Shown here piece after piece: positions 11,689 through 24,247 of a stretch of 64,000 bases of DNA (positions are counted from its first letter, which is position 1; each line of letters starts with the position of its first letter). The notes beneath the pieces are model-generated. The model did not search any database, had not been told where the DNA came from, and saw nothing but the letters and a program-made list of their open reading frames with translations. The position numbers and the translations under genes were made by a program. Source of the stretch: Diogma glabrata (taxonomy: Eukaryota > Arthropoda > Insecta > Diptera > Cylindrotomidae). Location of the stretch: the NCBI GenBank assembly GCA_963693315.1, contig OY856187.1:44420825-44484824 (forward strand). Direction: 5' to 3'.

Positions 11689-14600
11689 ATGGAAATTATA
11701 ATTTTAAAGATTTTTATTTTTGGTGCTATTTTATGTATTGCATCTGCCTTGCAATTGGAAGGTTTGTTGACCAAAAAACCAAAATCATCCAAATATACAA
11801 TTAAACCAACTGGTTACACTGTAGGGCTACTTTTTTACTTAAATCAACTGTACCAATATAATGTGTTTAACTTTTATAGACTCCATTGCCTGCAACTTCA
11901 TCGATATATCGTATAAATGGAACAAATGGGGCCACATGTATTTTAATCCGTACTGATGCATTATTGAGCATTCAATATAGAAATTTTCGAAACGAAGATC
12001 GAGAAGCTGATACATTTCTGCCTGATCATCCAGAGTTATCAGGAAATTGTGACGAAGATGAAAGTGATATGACGTTAAAGTTTTATGAATTTGTTTTATC
12101 AATTTATTTTAAAAAGGTGAGTTTTGAAGTGATGGAAAGTTGTAGAATAATTTATTTATTAAACTTTTGGAATGATTAAAATTAGTCAGTGGTTTTAAAA
12201 AAGAAATTTTACTTTGCACTTTTAAGCGAAAATAAGATTTTTTCTCAACTCATTCAAGTTTGAGAAAAATCTTTTTGTGATAAATCACATCACCCAACCA
12301 AATAAAATGTTTTACAATTGAAATTTGTAAGATTTTAACTGTGTTCGATTTGACTGAAGCAACTGATACAACTGAAAAATTGAATGCAATTATTGTTGTT
12401 TTTTCAGTTGTTTCAGTCAAATCGAACGCACCTTTTGTATCAAGTTTTTTTACCATTAGTCCATACTTTTAGTATTAAAGTTTTAGCTGAACTAATTTAA
12501 GGGGAAAAAGTAAAACATTACACTAGTGATTTTTAATTTGTATACGAGGCTAAAACTATAACTATTGTCTTACATCAAACATATAGGAAAAATTGTTGTT
12601 CATCAAGCTTTCTTAAGTAAATCTCTTTAGTACGTTTAACAACACAAATTTAACAACACAAATTTAGTTCATTAAATAGAAAAATGCTTCTAAAAAAGTC
12701 GCCTTACTATTGCTTAATTAGTTGATCGTTGTTGGCACCTTACGATACCTACGATACTTGGTAACGCTTTAGGTGAATAATTTTGTATTATGTACTTAAG
12801 AGCATCTGATCCATATGGGTAATTCTTTTACAAACCGAACGGATTTTGATGAAAATTAATCGACACCTCTTCGATTTGGCTGAAACTTTTTTTGCGGGTT
12901 CTAAATCGAAAAAAATGAGATACGTGTCCGAGGAATTTTTTTTTTTGCATATTTTCGATAATACAAGTGATCGAACATTTCAGAAATGCGAGTTTTTTGG
13001 CGTGGATACCTATTTTTAAAAATTCATAGTTCCGAATCTATAAGAGCTACAAAATTTCTACTAACAGCATTTTTGTAGCTGAAGGACTGAACTTTGATAA
13101 AAAAATATTTTTTATAAAAAATATTAACAAATTCATATTGTTATAAACAATTTAAATGTTTAAATCGAGTTTTAACAAACGCCCCAAAAACAAATCTAGT
13201 TCTTAGTATTTCCATTGTATTCTCCGTCAAATTTTACGATATAAACATGTTTTTAAAAAATGGCACCTTTTCAATTATTATTCTTAAAATATTAATTTAT
13301 GTAGCGCGTAACGACCAAAAAACGGTTTTTTGCTAATAAAACAAAATCTGTAACTTGTATCAAAAAAAGTTTAATGCAAAAGTTGTAGATAATTAAAAGA
13401 TCTACAATTTTTGTCAAATTTGCTATACAAATGTGGTTATTCCAATAAAGTACATAAAAAATATTAAGAAGTATTACTTTATTTTTTATTACGTGATTTT
13501 TTTATTTACTAAGATATTTTTTTATCATCTATTATTATTTGTCAAAGTTTGTCATAGCAGTGGTGGCTAATACAACAGAGGGGTTGAAATTACGTGGCGC
13601 ACTGAATGGATTTTTTTCCCAACGCTTGATAATAATTTTTTTTTCAATCAAGATTTGTGTTCTAACATGTCGGGAGATTCGGTTTGAAAACGAATTATCC
13701 ATACATTTTTTTTATGCAAATTTTCAATAAATAATTGTTACAAAGATGATTTGTAACATTTTTTGCAATTTAATTTAAAATTTTGAGGTTATGTCAAAAA
13801 CTAGTTCAGGCAAAAGTTGTAGATCATTTAGTTATCTACAACTTTTGCATACAACTTTTTTTGATACAAGTTACAGATTTTGTTTTATTAGCAAAAAACC
13901 GTTTTTTGGTCGTTACGCGCTACATAAATTAATATTTTAAGAATAACAATTGAAAAGGTGCCATATTTTAAAAACATGTTTTTATCGTAAAATTTGACGG
14001 AAGATACAATGGAAATACTAAGAACTCTATTCGTTTTGGGAGCGTTTGTTAAAAATCGATTTAAACATTTAAATTGTGTATAACAATATGAATTTGTTAA
14101 TATTTTTTATAAAAAATATTTTTTTATCAAAGTTCAGTCCTTTAGCTACAAAAATGCAGCTAGTAAAAATACTGTAGCTCTTACAGATTCGGAACTTTGA
14201 ATTTTTGAATATAAGTATCCAAGCCCAAAAACTCGCTTTTCTGAAATGTTCGATCACTTGTATTATCGAAAATATGCAAAAAACAAAAAGTTCCTCGGAC
14301 ATGTATCTCTTTTTTTCGACATAGAATCCACAAAAAAAGTTTCAGCCAAATCGAAGAGGTGTCGATCAGAAAGGTGTTCGGTTTGTACCATATTAGTTTT
14401 AATACAAAATTTAAACGATTCTTCAAAAATTTGTTTGTTTTTAACTAATTTCAATTGGAAACATGAATTAGTAGGTTTCAATGCTTGATCAATAGAATAG
14501 GATTTTTCTGTTTTAATCAGTGATCTGAATGTCTGAAGATCCATAATCGGTAAAAGTTTCTCTATGTGAGAAACTATTTTTAAAAAACGCTTTATCGTAG

Positions 14601-17600
14601 CACGAATTTTGAAATCTTTATAAGTGATATCCTTTCCTCGATTCTGAAATAGCGTTGCAGTACATAATTTCTATATATGGTAGAAGTTAAAACAATTTCA
14701 CTAGACTACTTTTGTAGACATGCGAGTATTCTAATAATTCAATTCGTCAACAAAAGTTTATTTTATTTAATGAAAGGCTTTCCTCAAACTCAATGACTTT
14801 TTTCCGATGGACAAGTTTTGATAGCCGTTCTGAAAATTTTGATGATTCTGTAGATCTCATATCAATTTTTAAATTATAGTTTTCATGAAAAGTTGCAAAT
14901 AAAACAGTTGACGCGTTCTGATATTATTTGACTTTTTGATCCATAGTCTATTCCATTTGACCTTTTGATCCACACACCAAACATGTTTAGAACTTATTTC
15001 TCCAACAAATCTCAAAGTAACGTATATAAGATTAAACATAGATTTTAGAGTCACTGTAATTAATAAAAAATAAAGTGGCGTCACGATACGACAAGAATGG
15101 TCAACTATGTCATCTGTATGATAATTTAATTGAAATGAAATATATGAATTTAATAATTTAATTGAAATGAAAACACTTGATTTTGTTTTACAAAATATGA
15201 ATATGAATGAATTTAGTTTGATACCAAAACAGTCTAAAAGTAAATAATAAACAGTTTAAAGTTAAAATTATTTAATTAAAATTAAAAAAAATTGAAAAAT
15301 GAACTATTTGAGGAAAGCGTTTGCCACGTTTATCACAAAATTTGAACATTAATTCAATTTGATTGAAGCTTGTTTCTTATAAAGGAATTTATAGCGACTC
15401 CAAACTTTTGAAGCCTTCCCTGCTCTATTTCTTTCCTTCCTGCTTCCTTCCTTCGCCGCTCTTATCACTATCAATTACATTGTACTACTTTGCTTTAACT
15501 ATATCAATACTGAAATAAATTTTTATTTCTTTTGAAAGTTTTTGTACTGTTAATCTTGTTTACGTGATACTTTTGCAGACAACGCGCTTTCGAATGAAAT
15601 GATGGGAACCAAATTGGTTCCAGGGTGACAAATGCTCACTCACGAAAAAAACGGCGTGAGCAAAACTAAATTGAGGTTCTTAATAATCCTACTAAAGGCA
15701 TACTCCTCGATCATGTGACGCACTTTCTTCTTCAACAATTCAGGCCAACATATAAAGTTATATGGAAGCTCGTTTTTTCGAGCCAGCAATAGTGCGGCAT
15801 CATTAGCAAATGCTACATAGCATTCTTGGCTAGTAATATCTCACTGATATTACAAGTGATATGTGATATATCACGTTAACTAGTATGCCCGTAATGGAGG
15901 GACTGGAGACCATAAAACTGGCCTGACTGTAGCTCTTAAGAAAACCAACAATTTATTTTATTCGTGTTTTATCCTTCGATAAAACTATTCGATTCGATTT
16001 TTTGTGGTAGTCAGATTGGACCATATATGAAAGAGTCTTAAGATAAGACATAATATGTCACAAGAACATGCTACTGTATAGTCAAATATATTTATTTTAG
16101 TTAATTAATTAGGAAAAAAGGGAGAGGATATTTCAGAAGTCGCTCTATAAAACTGCAGCTATTGAGCGGTTTTCCTGCTACTTTGGTTTGTCGGACTTTG
16201 GGCATTAATGGTTAACAGTACTTGGCTATTGTTATTCAGCCAGTACTAGAACCATTCATCGGCCCTTCTATGGTTAACAGAAAAGAGTCAGTATATAGTT
16301 ACCTTTAAACGACCATGCATTGGCCCATGAAACGTAAACAGTACTTGGCAATTATTATTGGACCATTACTGGAACCGTGAATCGGCCGAAATTTACATGT
16401 GAAAATATTATTTTATATTTTTTTTAATGGCCGAGTACTGGCAGTCATTGTTGCCAGTACTCGGCCATTGTTGCATTACTGGACGCCAGTAATGTAGATC
16501 ATTACTGAACCAGTTTTTTGGGAAGTTTTGAATTTTTTTTCCGTCATTATTATTTTATTTTAAATTATTTTGTGTTTACTTTATTTAAATTTACATATGA
16601 TAATATTTTATATTTTTTTAATGGCCCAGTCATGGTTGCCAGCACTTGGCTATTACTACATTATTGGTCATCATTATTGGTCCGTTACTAGGCCAACTGT
16701 ACAACCTTGAATGGGCCATTGCTGTTGTTTTTTTGGCACATGAATGGCAACCATTTATTGTCCGAAGTTATCATCCAATAAAATTATGTTAACGGCCCAG
16801 TCATGGTTGCCAGTACTCGCCCATTGCTGCATTACTGACTGCCAGTAATGAACCATCACTGGACCAGTTGTAAAACCTTGTATGGGATGTACTACATTTC
16901 TGTACATTACTACATATATGCGCATTGTGCAACGTACAACTAGTATCATGGAAAACTAATGATATTTAAATAGTAAAATTTCTCAAATACATATATTGAA
17001 CGAGCGTGTATCATATATGTATCTTTTTCATGAGTTTTTTCAAGCTAATTATTTGCAAAATAGTAAAAAGCTTCGGTTAAATAATATAAAATTAACAATT
17101 TTTATATGCGCCATTTATCTATTTCAGACCCCTGGGGGTGAAAGGTGGTACATTACAAATGTAGAATTAAGTTACAACTCATCAAATAAGTTATTCGAAC
17201 ACATTGATCGACCTGGATTAAAAGTTAAACTGTCAACACCACCACATAGTACGTTATTATTTCCAACACCTGTTGGTAAATCATATGAATGTGACCAAGA
17301 ACGAATTATTACAATGTTTGCACAAGATGAAAATGATGTATCAGGACATCTTGCTAAATTGTATTTACGAGATTTACGTATGCAAAGTTTTATGTTTAAA
17401 GCAAATAATATGTGGGGACAGCCATTTAAATGTAGCGCAACTGGTTCGTATCGTGACGAAACAGCGCCTCTGTTTGTAGGAATGGCGTTAGCATTTGCTG
17501 CTGTATGCACTGTAACTGGATATGGAATTTGGAGGTTAGAGAATTTTATAAAATTACTCTATTTTAAATTTTAATTTTTGTTTAATTTTTCAACAGGTAC

Positions 17601-17639
17601 TATAAAGTTAAAAAGGTTCAATATGGAACAATGCAATAA
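11689..17639 (+). CDS. Lamp1: LAMP family lysosome-associated membrane glycoprotein
   Basis: Four coding exons: 11689-11820, 11880-12116, 17128-17534, 17597-17639. The introns are 59 bp, 5.0 kb and 62 bp. Donors are GTAGGG, GTGAGT and GTTAGA; acceptors are TATAG, TTTCAG and CAACAG. Splicing gives 272 residues. An N-terminal hydrophobic signal peptide (about 1-21) is followed by a luminal LAMP domain with four cysteines (C64, C101, C178, C225) in the two-pair spacing of the family. Sequons are at N57 and N140, and the PVGKSYEC signature at 171-178. One transmembrane helix spans about 236-258. The short basic tail ends YGTMQ, whose YGTM is a YxxPhi lysosomal sorting signal. In the family these are heavily glycosylated proteins of the lysosome limiting membrane. 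The gene is intact, has one luminal LAMP domain and is short compared with vertebrate LAMP1. Its large second intron is filled with repeats. The symbol is by family resemblance. Confidence 0.87.
12342..12428. mobile_element. 87-bp palindromic MITE, copy 1 (in LAMP intron 2)
   Basis: Near-perfect hairpin: TGTTCGATTTGACTGAAGCA at the left end, and the right end TTTCAGTCAAATCGAACG as its near reverse complement. The central region is TTGAATGCAATTATTG. A second copy of the same 87-bp length is at 59091-59177. Confidence 0.88.
12829..14388. mobile_element. 1.56-kb foldback element in LAMP intron 2
   Basis: Left arm at about 12829-13410 and right arm at about 13815-14388 are reverse complements over about 570 bp. 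The ends are TACAAACCGAAC and GTTCGGTTTGTA. Both arms share ATCGACACCTCTTCGATTTG and the ACGACCAAAAAACGGTTTTT stretch. A loop of about 400 bp is unrelated to the arms. Open frames in the arms look like chance frames with no recognisable product. No target duplication is resolved. Transcribed as part of the pre-mRNA, it could form a very long hairpin. Confidence 0.88.
14389..16139. other. LAMP intron 2, middle part, no gene recognised
   Basis: AT-rich with a C/T-rich patch at about 15420-15465. A piece at about 15690-15930 is less AT-rich. Its last 75 bp (about 15855-15930, ending GGGACTGGAG) resemble 47065-47135, so it is probably a transposon fragment. No coding assignment is made. Confidence 0.45.
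16140..16890. repeat. Degenerate GC-richer repeat cluster in LAMP intron 2
   Basis: Related blocks recur at about 16200, 16435, 16623 and 16793. They share CAGTCATGGTTGCCAGTACT, GGCCATTGTTGCATTACTGG and GCCAGTAATG motifs in the same orientation, spaced irregularly at about 170-200 bp. Inverted forms of CCAGTA/TACTGG also occur. The composition differs from the surrounding AT-rich intron. No ORF. It is probably a non-autonomous element with internal repeats. Confidence 0.65.
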
Positions 17640-19626
17640 ATGAATAGGACTAATTGCATACCTTCTTGTATAAACACTGTGTCAAAGTAGATGATCTAAT
17701 TTAAAAATTATCAAACATAAAGAAATACAAAGAACTCCTGTACTAGTAATTTTTACAAAAATATAAATACAATAAAATAATACAGTATTAATTTGACAGT
17801 AATATATAAATGACGATCCTATTTAACAGCGTTAAAACTTAAAATTATTTCCTTGATATTATTTTTTTTTAAATATTTGTACGCACATCTGAACAGCTCA
17901 ATACATCCGTAAAATTTTATCTTTAATTATTAGAAAAAATCATATTGTTCTTTCGTTATTAGTATATTTAAATTTATATTAGTATTTAATACATAACTTA
18001 ATTAAAAGTTTCAGTCTTAAATTTTAAATTAAACCGCGCAAACATTTGTTCTAGAACTTGTAGTTTTTTATTTTTAACTTATTTATTTATTTTAATTATA
18101 TTTTGACATAATTTTTGTAATATTTTTAACAGCCGATATCTGCCATTTTAATCTGTGCTATGATTTTCCTTTTTAGTTTGAAAATGTTGAAATTCTTTAA
18201 ATATTATTCACCTAAAATAGTAGAAATCGAAAAAGGTTTACAATAAAAAACTTCAAATTCTCAAACAATTGGACGCGGCTTAATTTTAATTTTTGTATAG
18301 AAATACCCTCAAATAAAAACTAAATGTCCGAAATTATTATAAAAAAGTATAAAGTAATTAAAAAAATTAATTTCGAAATTGGTTTCGTTAAATTTAACAT
18401 TATTAAATGGTTTTCATTGTAAATGAACTAACATTAAGTTTTGGAAGTTCTAGAATTTAGGATAACTTCTCAAAGTGACAAAAGATTGAATATTTAATTA
18501 ATATTAAATAATAAATATTAAATATCACATAATAACTTAATACATACTTTAACTATTTAATATTGACAGGTTATAGTTTATATTATATTATATCCTAATT
18601 AAGATATTTTAGCTAATACAATTTTTTTATTCCAACTGTTACTCTATTTTGTATATTTTTCCAGTTAATTACTATATACACCTTCAATTTTCAAAAATTA
18701 TTTACATAGTTACATAATTTACGATAGCTTACATATTATTTATGATACAAGATACAATTGTAGACAACGGTTATTTGTAGAACAAGACGAGATTAAAAGT
18801 TTAATAATTTGAGCTCCTCACAGGACAGGCTCATTTAAGCTCATTACAGGACGAATAGAATTTTATTTATATTAATATAGTATTCCTCTGATGACAAGTC
18901 ATACGAAATTTGCAACAAATTGAAGACAAAAATGGAAATGTCTTTTTAAACCAATACTTATAAAATTGTGTTAAAATAGGTGTCGAGATTGTGGACAATG
19001 AACCTTTACAGAAACTGACGATTCAAAACTTACAATTTTAAACTTAATTTTGAATCTTACGTTTTACCTTTGATCAAACAAATAGAGACAATGGACAATA
19101 ACCCGCAGAATTTTGAAATCAGGATGGTGATGTTTGAAACAAAATTAAATAAACTGGCTTCTTAGGGCTAATACATACACAGACTATGGATATCGTCCCC
19201 TTTGGAAGAAGCTAGATTAGAGGCATGTAACAGGATATTGTTCAATACGATTGATTGAAACAAATGTGGTTTTTGTAAAAAGCGTTGTCGAAACATAAGA
19301 AGCATACTTGCCATATCAGTAGACTTTCTTCTGTTTTTTCTTTTAATAAGCAAACCTATTCCAAAAAAAGACTGAAATTTCAGTATGTATTGACAAAACC
19401 AGTAAAACACTTATAAACTATTTGATTTCCGAAAATAAATTGTTTGTAAGACAATGAGAATACATCAACTACATAAAGTCAAAACGCCTCAATAGAATTT
19501 ACGTTTACGAAATAGTTTGACCATGTTTTCCGATGAAAACAAAATATGTTAGTTAACGTTAGAACGGATTTTTTATAAGCTCAAATGTTACGTACTTTAA
19601 TCTACAAAGTATGATTATTTCTTATT
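17640..19626. other. LAMP 3' UTR and intergenic DNA
   Basis: AATAAA hexamers overlap the stop codon (17635-17640) and recur at 17771-17776, both usable as poly(A) signals for the LAMP gene. The rest is AT-rich. An 80-codon open frame on the minus strand (19168-19410) has no recognisable motif and I do not call it. Confidence 0.5.
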
Positions 19627-19748
19627 TGTTACATGTAAGTGGATGCTAAAAGAGGGCATGAGAGAAAAGTGTTAAGTTATAATAGTTACAATTCATATAT
19701 TAAAAGAATACAGTGTGGTTAATTCAAAACTATTATACATATTCAACA
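19627..19748 (-). repeat. 3' LTR remnant of copia element
   Basis: The best similarity to the 5' LTR covers 19671-19748, with an insertion of GTGTGGTT-like sequence. The outer border at 19627 (TGTTACATG) is a guess from the TG start. Confidence 0.6.
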
Positions 19749-19754
19749 TTCCCA

Positions 19755-22700
19755 CTATATCTTATTTTTATGAACTCCCATTAACTGTATGAAACTTTCA
19801 ATCTTAGTTGAGATTAAAGGCTTCGTTAAGATATCGGCTGCCATATTGCTCGTTGATACATGCTGTACATCTATTTTACCATCTGATATGACTTGCCGAA
19901 TGAAATGATGACGTACATCTATGTGTTTAGTACGTAGGTGATAAAATTCGTTGGATGCTAAATGAATTGAGCTGTGATTATCACATAACAACTTCTTAGT
20001 CCCTGTTTTATTGTGCAATTCCTCTTCTTTCAGTTCTCCTCGTAAAAACGCTGCTTGACAGCATCAAGCTGATCAATTTGAAAATCATACTTGGCTGCTA
20101 ATGCCAACAAGTATCTAAGTGAATTGTATCTGATTACGAGAGAATACGTATCTGTGAAATCGATACCCTTCTTTTGTGAACAACCCTTCACTACGAGTCT
20201 TGCTTTATACAATAACTCACCACTTGCTAGTTTCTTCGTTCTGAATACCAATGTTGAATTCAGGCATCGTTTATCAACAGGAACATCAAATATCTCCCAT
20301 GTTTGATTTTTATCAAGAGATACAAAACTCCTTATCAATTGCCACTTTCCATTTCTCATGATCATCTCTTGAAACTGCTTCATCATAACCTTCAGGATCA
20401 TCATTTTCGTAGCTTACCAAATATGAAAGAAAATCATCATAGCTTTTTAATTTCCGTTCTCTAGCTGAACGTCGAACATCATTTGTTACATCTAACGGAA
20501 CATTAACCATAAAATCAGAATCAGAATCATTATCATCAACAATTTGATCACCAAACACTGAACTGAATGATTCGTCTGTTGATTTTTCAGTTTCAGAACA
20601 ATTTGCTTCTTCACGTAACGTATTTACAGCAATGGTATTTGAAATTTCAACTTCATTATTTGATTCATCAGGCCGATCAACATCATTAACCTCATTAACA
20701 CTAACAACTGCATCAACTCTTGTTGCTTCTGTGACATCATCAACTGGATTATTCGCTAAATCTGGATTTTTCTCAAAATTTCCCACTAAATTTTGTATTT
20801 CTGCGAATGGAATTCGCTAAATCTGGATTTTTTCCCAAAATTGCCCACTAAATCTGGTATTTCTGCGAATGGACAAACAGAATTAGGTTTCAATGATATA
20901 TTTACCTGTGACCACGATTGATCTTCCAAAAAAAAACAACATCTCGGCATCAATTTATTACTCTCCGGGTTGATTAAACGATATACTTTACTGTTCTCAC
21001 AATATCCCACCATGATACATTTAATTGATTTACCATCCAGCTTCAACCTTTTCTGTTTAGGAATATGAACCATCGCTAAACATCCAAACACTCGAAGATT
21101 AGGTAAATCAATTTTCGATTGAGACCAAACTTCTTCTGGGCATTTACCTGCCAAACTATCACATGGCGTTCTGTTGATTAAAAATACAGCAGTATTGGCT
21201 GCTTCTGCAGAAAATGATTTATTAAGACAAGCATCAGAGAGTAAACACCTAGTTTTCTCAACTATAGTTCTGTTCATACGTTCTTTTTTGCTGTGCTGCT
21301 CTGGGCAATACGGTGCAGCCGTTTGATGTATTACACTTTTTGCACACAATTTCGACATTTGTGTGTTGCAAAACTATTTGCCATTGTCCGACCGGAAAAC
21401 TTTTATTTTTTGGTTTGACTGATTTTCCACAACATTTTTAAAATATTCAAACTTTTCAAATAATTCACTTTTCCACTTTATTGGAAAAATGAAAACTTTC
21501 TTCGAATAATCATCTAAAAATGAAACATAGTATTTCGCACCACCTATGGACTGATTTTCAAATGGACCGCAAACATCTCCATGTATCAATTCTAGTATTG
21601 AAGTTGTTTTTGATTTGGGCGGTTTAAATTGTAATCTTGTTTGCTTGCCATCAAAACACGATAAACATGGCTTATCTACAGTATCAACGTAATCAATTTT
21701 CATTTGTGATTTAAGACGCTCCACATTTTTCAAATGTGTGTGTCCCAATCGACAATGCCAAATATTTTTATCAATAGCAACACAACTTTGATGAGCTACC
21801 ACCGTATTCAATTCATACATTTTGTCGATCAGTGTACCAGTTGCCACGAGAATATTACTTGAATTATAAATACGACACGTATTCTCTTTAAACTCAACAA
21901 CATTGGTTTTTGACACCATTTGACTTACTGATAAAAGATTCGTACAAATTCCAGACACATATAAAACATCATATATACAAATGTCAAACATTTTTTCAGC
22001 ATCTACAACTTTAACATTGATATTTCCTTTGCCAACGACTTTCACATGATTTTTATCTGCAATGTGCATTTACTATTTTCTTTTGGACAATGCTTCTTTA
22101 TGTCACATGTCACATTTTCGTCACAACCATAACACTTAAACAATTTTTTTGGAAGTGTTTTGTTTTAGATTCCTTGGATATCAAGATCTGATTTGTTGCT
22201 TTAGCACCACCCGATGCACTATTGTAGTTATCAGCATCTTGAAGTAATTTTGTTTTTATTACGTCTGCAGTAATCTTAATACCACTGCTCTCGATAGCCA
22301 TAATCATGGGTTGAAATTTTTCAAGTAGCCCGGTCAACAAAAGGCTTTCAATCCATTCATCCTCTACGTTCATACCAATAGCACCTTAGTTTTGAGAAGT
22401 TCCAATGATTTTATTCACATAATCAGCAACAGATTCACAATTTTCTAGCCGTGTCATTTAGCCGTTAAGTCTCTCAAAAGACCAACTCTTCTAGTGAGTA
22501 ATTTATCATCGAACATTGCACACAATTTGTCCCACACTTCTTTCGCTGTGGTGGCTTCTCTAACATGGACATACAGTTCTGGTTCAATCATGAGAATTAA
22601 TTTTGCTTTTGCCATTACAGCAACTTCAGGTTTTGTTCAGTACCTTGTAAACTTGACCAGTAACCTTCCAAAATCAAAACGCCAAACTTCCATGTTTCGA

Positions 22701-22755
22701 AATTTTCCCTGCCTTTAAGCCGCTCACAAATTTGCATTGTTTTATTTGATATCAT
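19755..22755 (-). pseudogene. Copia Gag-Pol pseudogene with RT deletion
   Basis: Starts at ATG 22755 with a copia Gag opening (ERLKGRENFETWKFGV), broken by frameshifts. Further Gag is at 22373-22110. The region 22069-21374 carries protease/pre-integrase sequence (LLSVSQMV, WHCRLGHTHLKNVERL, then integrase-core HGDVCGPF and FLDDYSKKVFIF). The integrase continues at 21358-20786 with the YCPEQHSKKERMNRTI motif. The acidic linker is 20786-20313. The RT N-terminus at 20404-20030 (KARLVVKGCSQKKGIDFTDT) stops at QIDQLDAVK, then jumps to the RNase H C-terminus at 20018-19755 (LLCDNHSSIHLASN, ADILTKPL). The catalytic YVDD part of RT is absent. A tandem duplication of about 62 bp at 20753-20877 adds a further break. 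In the family the protein packages and copies element RNA. This copy cannot. Confidence 0.88.
20753..20877 (-). repeat. Tandem duplication of about 62 bp inside copia
   Basis: The tract TTCGCTAAATCTGGATTTTT...TTTCTGCGAATGG occurs twice in a row with a few differences (CTCAAAATTTCC versus CCCAAAATTGCC). This is a local duplication after insertion or in the source copy. Confidence 0.85.
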
Positions 22756-22826
22756 AATGTAAAATTAACAAATTTTTACGTAAAAACAATCTTTACTCTA
22801 GTTTGTATATATACTTTTTTAATATT

Positions 22827-22840
22827 CTGGGCCCATAACC
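22827..22840 (-). promoter_or_regulatory. Copia-type primer-binding site
   Basis: On the minus strand GGTTATGGGCCCAG begins directly after the 5' LTR. It matches the known copia class of sites complementary to an internal part of initiator tRNA-Met (half-tRNA priming). Confidence 0.85.
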
Positions 22841-22996
22841 TGTTGAGTTGCGAAAAATGAAAAAGGATCTTATAAAGTAAATTAAAATGAACACGTTTAT
22901 TCGACAAATCGTACAAAGGCAGAAAGAAAAGTATTAAGTTAGTTACAATTCATATCTTAAAAGAATACAATTCAAAACTATGATATATATTCAACA
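22841..22996 (-). repeat. 5' LTR of copia element
   Basis: A 156-bp block with TGTTGA...TCAACA ends next to the primer-binding site. It is partly repeated at 19671-19748. Confidence 0.75.
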
Positions 22997-23110
22997 ATTC
23001 TCATTGTGATCTTATTGAATTCGTTTATAAAATAATGCTTTTTTCTCCGATAGACAGCAAATATAAATTTTGCAGACTTATTTCAGTCAGCAAAGTGGCA
23101 CTTTTCCTGC

Positions 23111-23476
23111 CTAGGCAGCAAAGCAAGTACTTTGCTGCCTAGGCAGCAAAATAATTAGACTTGATACAAATAAACAGATATTTTTCCACGAATCTGGCAG
23201 AAATTTTTTAATTTGTCAAACTAATTATTATTACATTTCCATAACAACTAAATCTTCCAACAATTGCGATTTTTTTTTTCATTTTTAAAATTTTGCTTTA
23301 TTTTTAAAGTAATAATTATTAAATTACATATCATTGTAATTAATCGGAGAAAAAATTATATGTTCAACTCGGCAGCAAGGTAGATTGACTGGCTTGGCTG
23401 AATTCCTAGCCTCGCCGCGTTCGGCTCAGCCGCGGCAGTCAATCCGCGGCAGTCAATCTACTACTTTGCTGCCTAG
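23111..23476. mobile_element. Probable MITE with CTAGGCAGCAAAG ends
   Basis: The left end is a palindrome CTAGGCAGCAAAGCAAGTAC followed by TTTGCTGCCTAG. The right end is ACTTTGCTGCCTAG preceded by a GTAGATTGAC...GTCAATCTAC hairpin with a CG-rich core (about 23390-23460). The interior is AT-rich. No ORF or target duplication identified. Confidence 0.6.
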
Positions 23477-23577
23477 TTAAACAAATAACTATTTCAAAAA
23501 AATATATCGAACTATAGCAAAGCCTCATCAGCTTTTAGGTAGTGTGAACCTTGCAGATCACTATAGTTAAAAAATAT

Positions 23578-24209
23578 TGTTACGTTTTTCCAAACTTCCT
23601 TCGAATTGGCCTTACTCTCAATTCGATAAACGCAATTCCCAATCTCTTCTTGAGTTTGATCACTGATTAGTTAGCACAAACACCAGGTTTTATTAAGTAT
23701 TCAACACCTTAATTGTTTCACAACAACAGGAAAACAATGTAGCAAACAATATTCCTAGCTAGAATATTCTTTTAACAGCTTCAGAAACTCCAACGGTTTA
23801 TTGTAGAAATTTCCAGTAACTCAACGTTCAAAATAATACACAAATTATTTCTACTCAATAACACTTATAACTTTATTCACTAATTTAAAGATCACTTTTA
23901 TAATTTTCACTTCACTATCGCAGGTTTAAAATAAAACTAATTCAAAACTACAAGAGGTAATTTTCTAATATACCTTCTGCAATACTTCTAGATAATTCGA
24001 CATCACTTTCCAGAAACCTTGAGAATATATTAGAATATTCGATTATTTTACGTTATGTTGATTTGATTCATAAAATCGTTTATGTTGACCCTATTTCTAA
24101 GAAGAGACAACAACAACAATATTCATTTCATTAATTTGTCTGTTGTGTTTTGTTGATTTTATTTTCCTGGAAGTGACCGTAATCGTCTAGATTTTTCTGA
24201 ATTGTAACA
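23578..24209 (-). repeat. 3' LTR of gypsy derivative
   Basis: 632 bp, matching 26698-27329. On the minus strand a TATA-like GGTATATTAGAAA precedes the TGCGATAGTG region. The 5' LTR has GGTATATAAGAAA there. Confidence 0.94.
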
Positions 24210-24247
24210 TTACCCTCCACTTAAGCCTGTTCGTCCCGAACAGGATC

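Larger units (their letters stand above)
19627..22996 (-). mobile_element. Decayed copia (Ty1) LTR retrotransposon
   Basis: Minus-strand element with gag, protease/pre-integrase, integrase, RT and RNase H fragments in copia order. The 5' LTR is 22841-22996 (ends TGTTGA and TTCAACA). A 3' LTR remnant ends at 19748 with the same TTCAACA and shares the GTTACAATTCATAT tract. A copia-type primer-binding site abuts the 5' LTR, and a short purine run GTGGGAATG precedes the 3' LTR. LTRs differ by indels and most of RT is missing, so the copy is old and dead. No target duplication recognised. Confidence 0.88.

Noticed and set aside
14069..14544. Overlapping open frames in the right arm of the intronic foldback
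   Set aside because: They overlap on both strands in an inverted repeat, with no motif. Chance frames.
17172..17510. 112-codon frame antisense to LAMP exon 3
   Set aside because: Shadow of the LAMP coding strand, with no recognisable product.
19168..19410. 80-codon minus-strand frame
   Set aside because: No domain, no splice support, no similarity I recognise.
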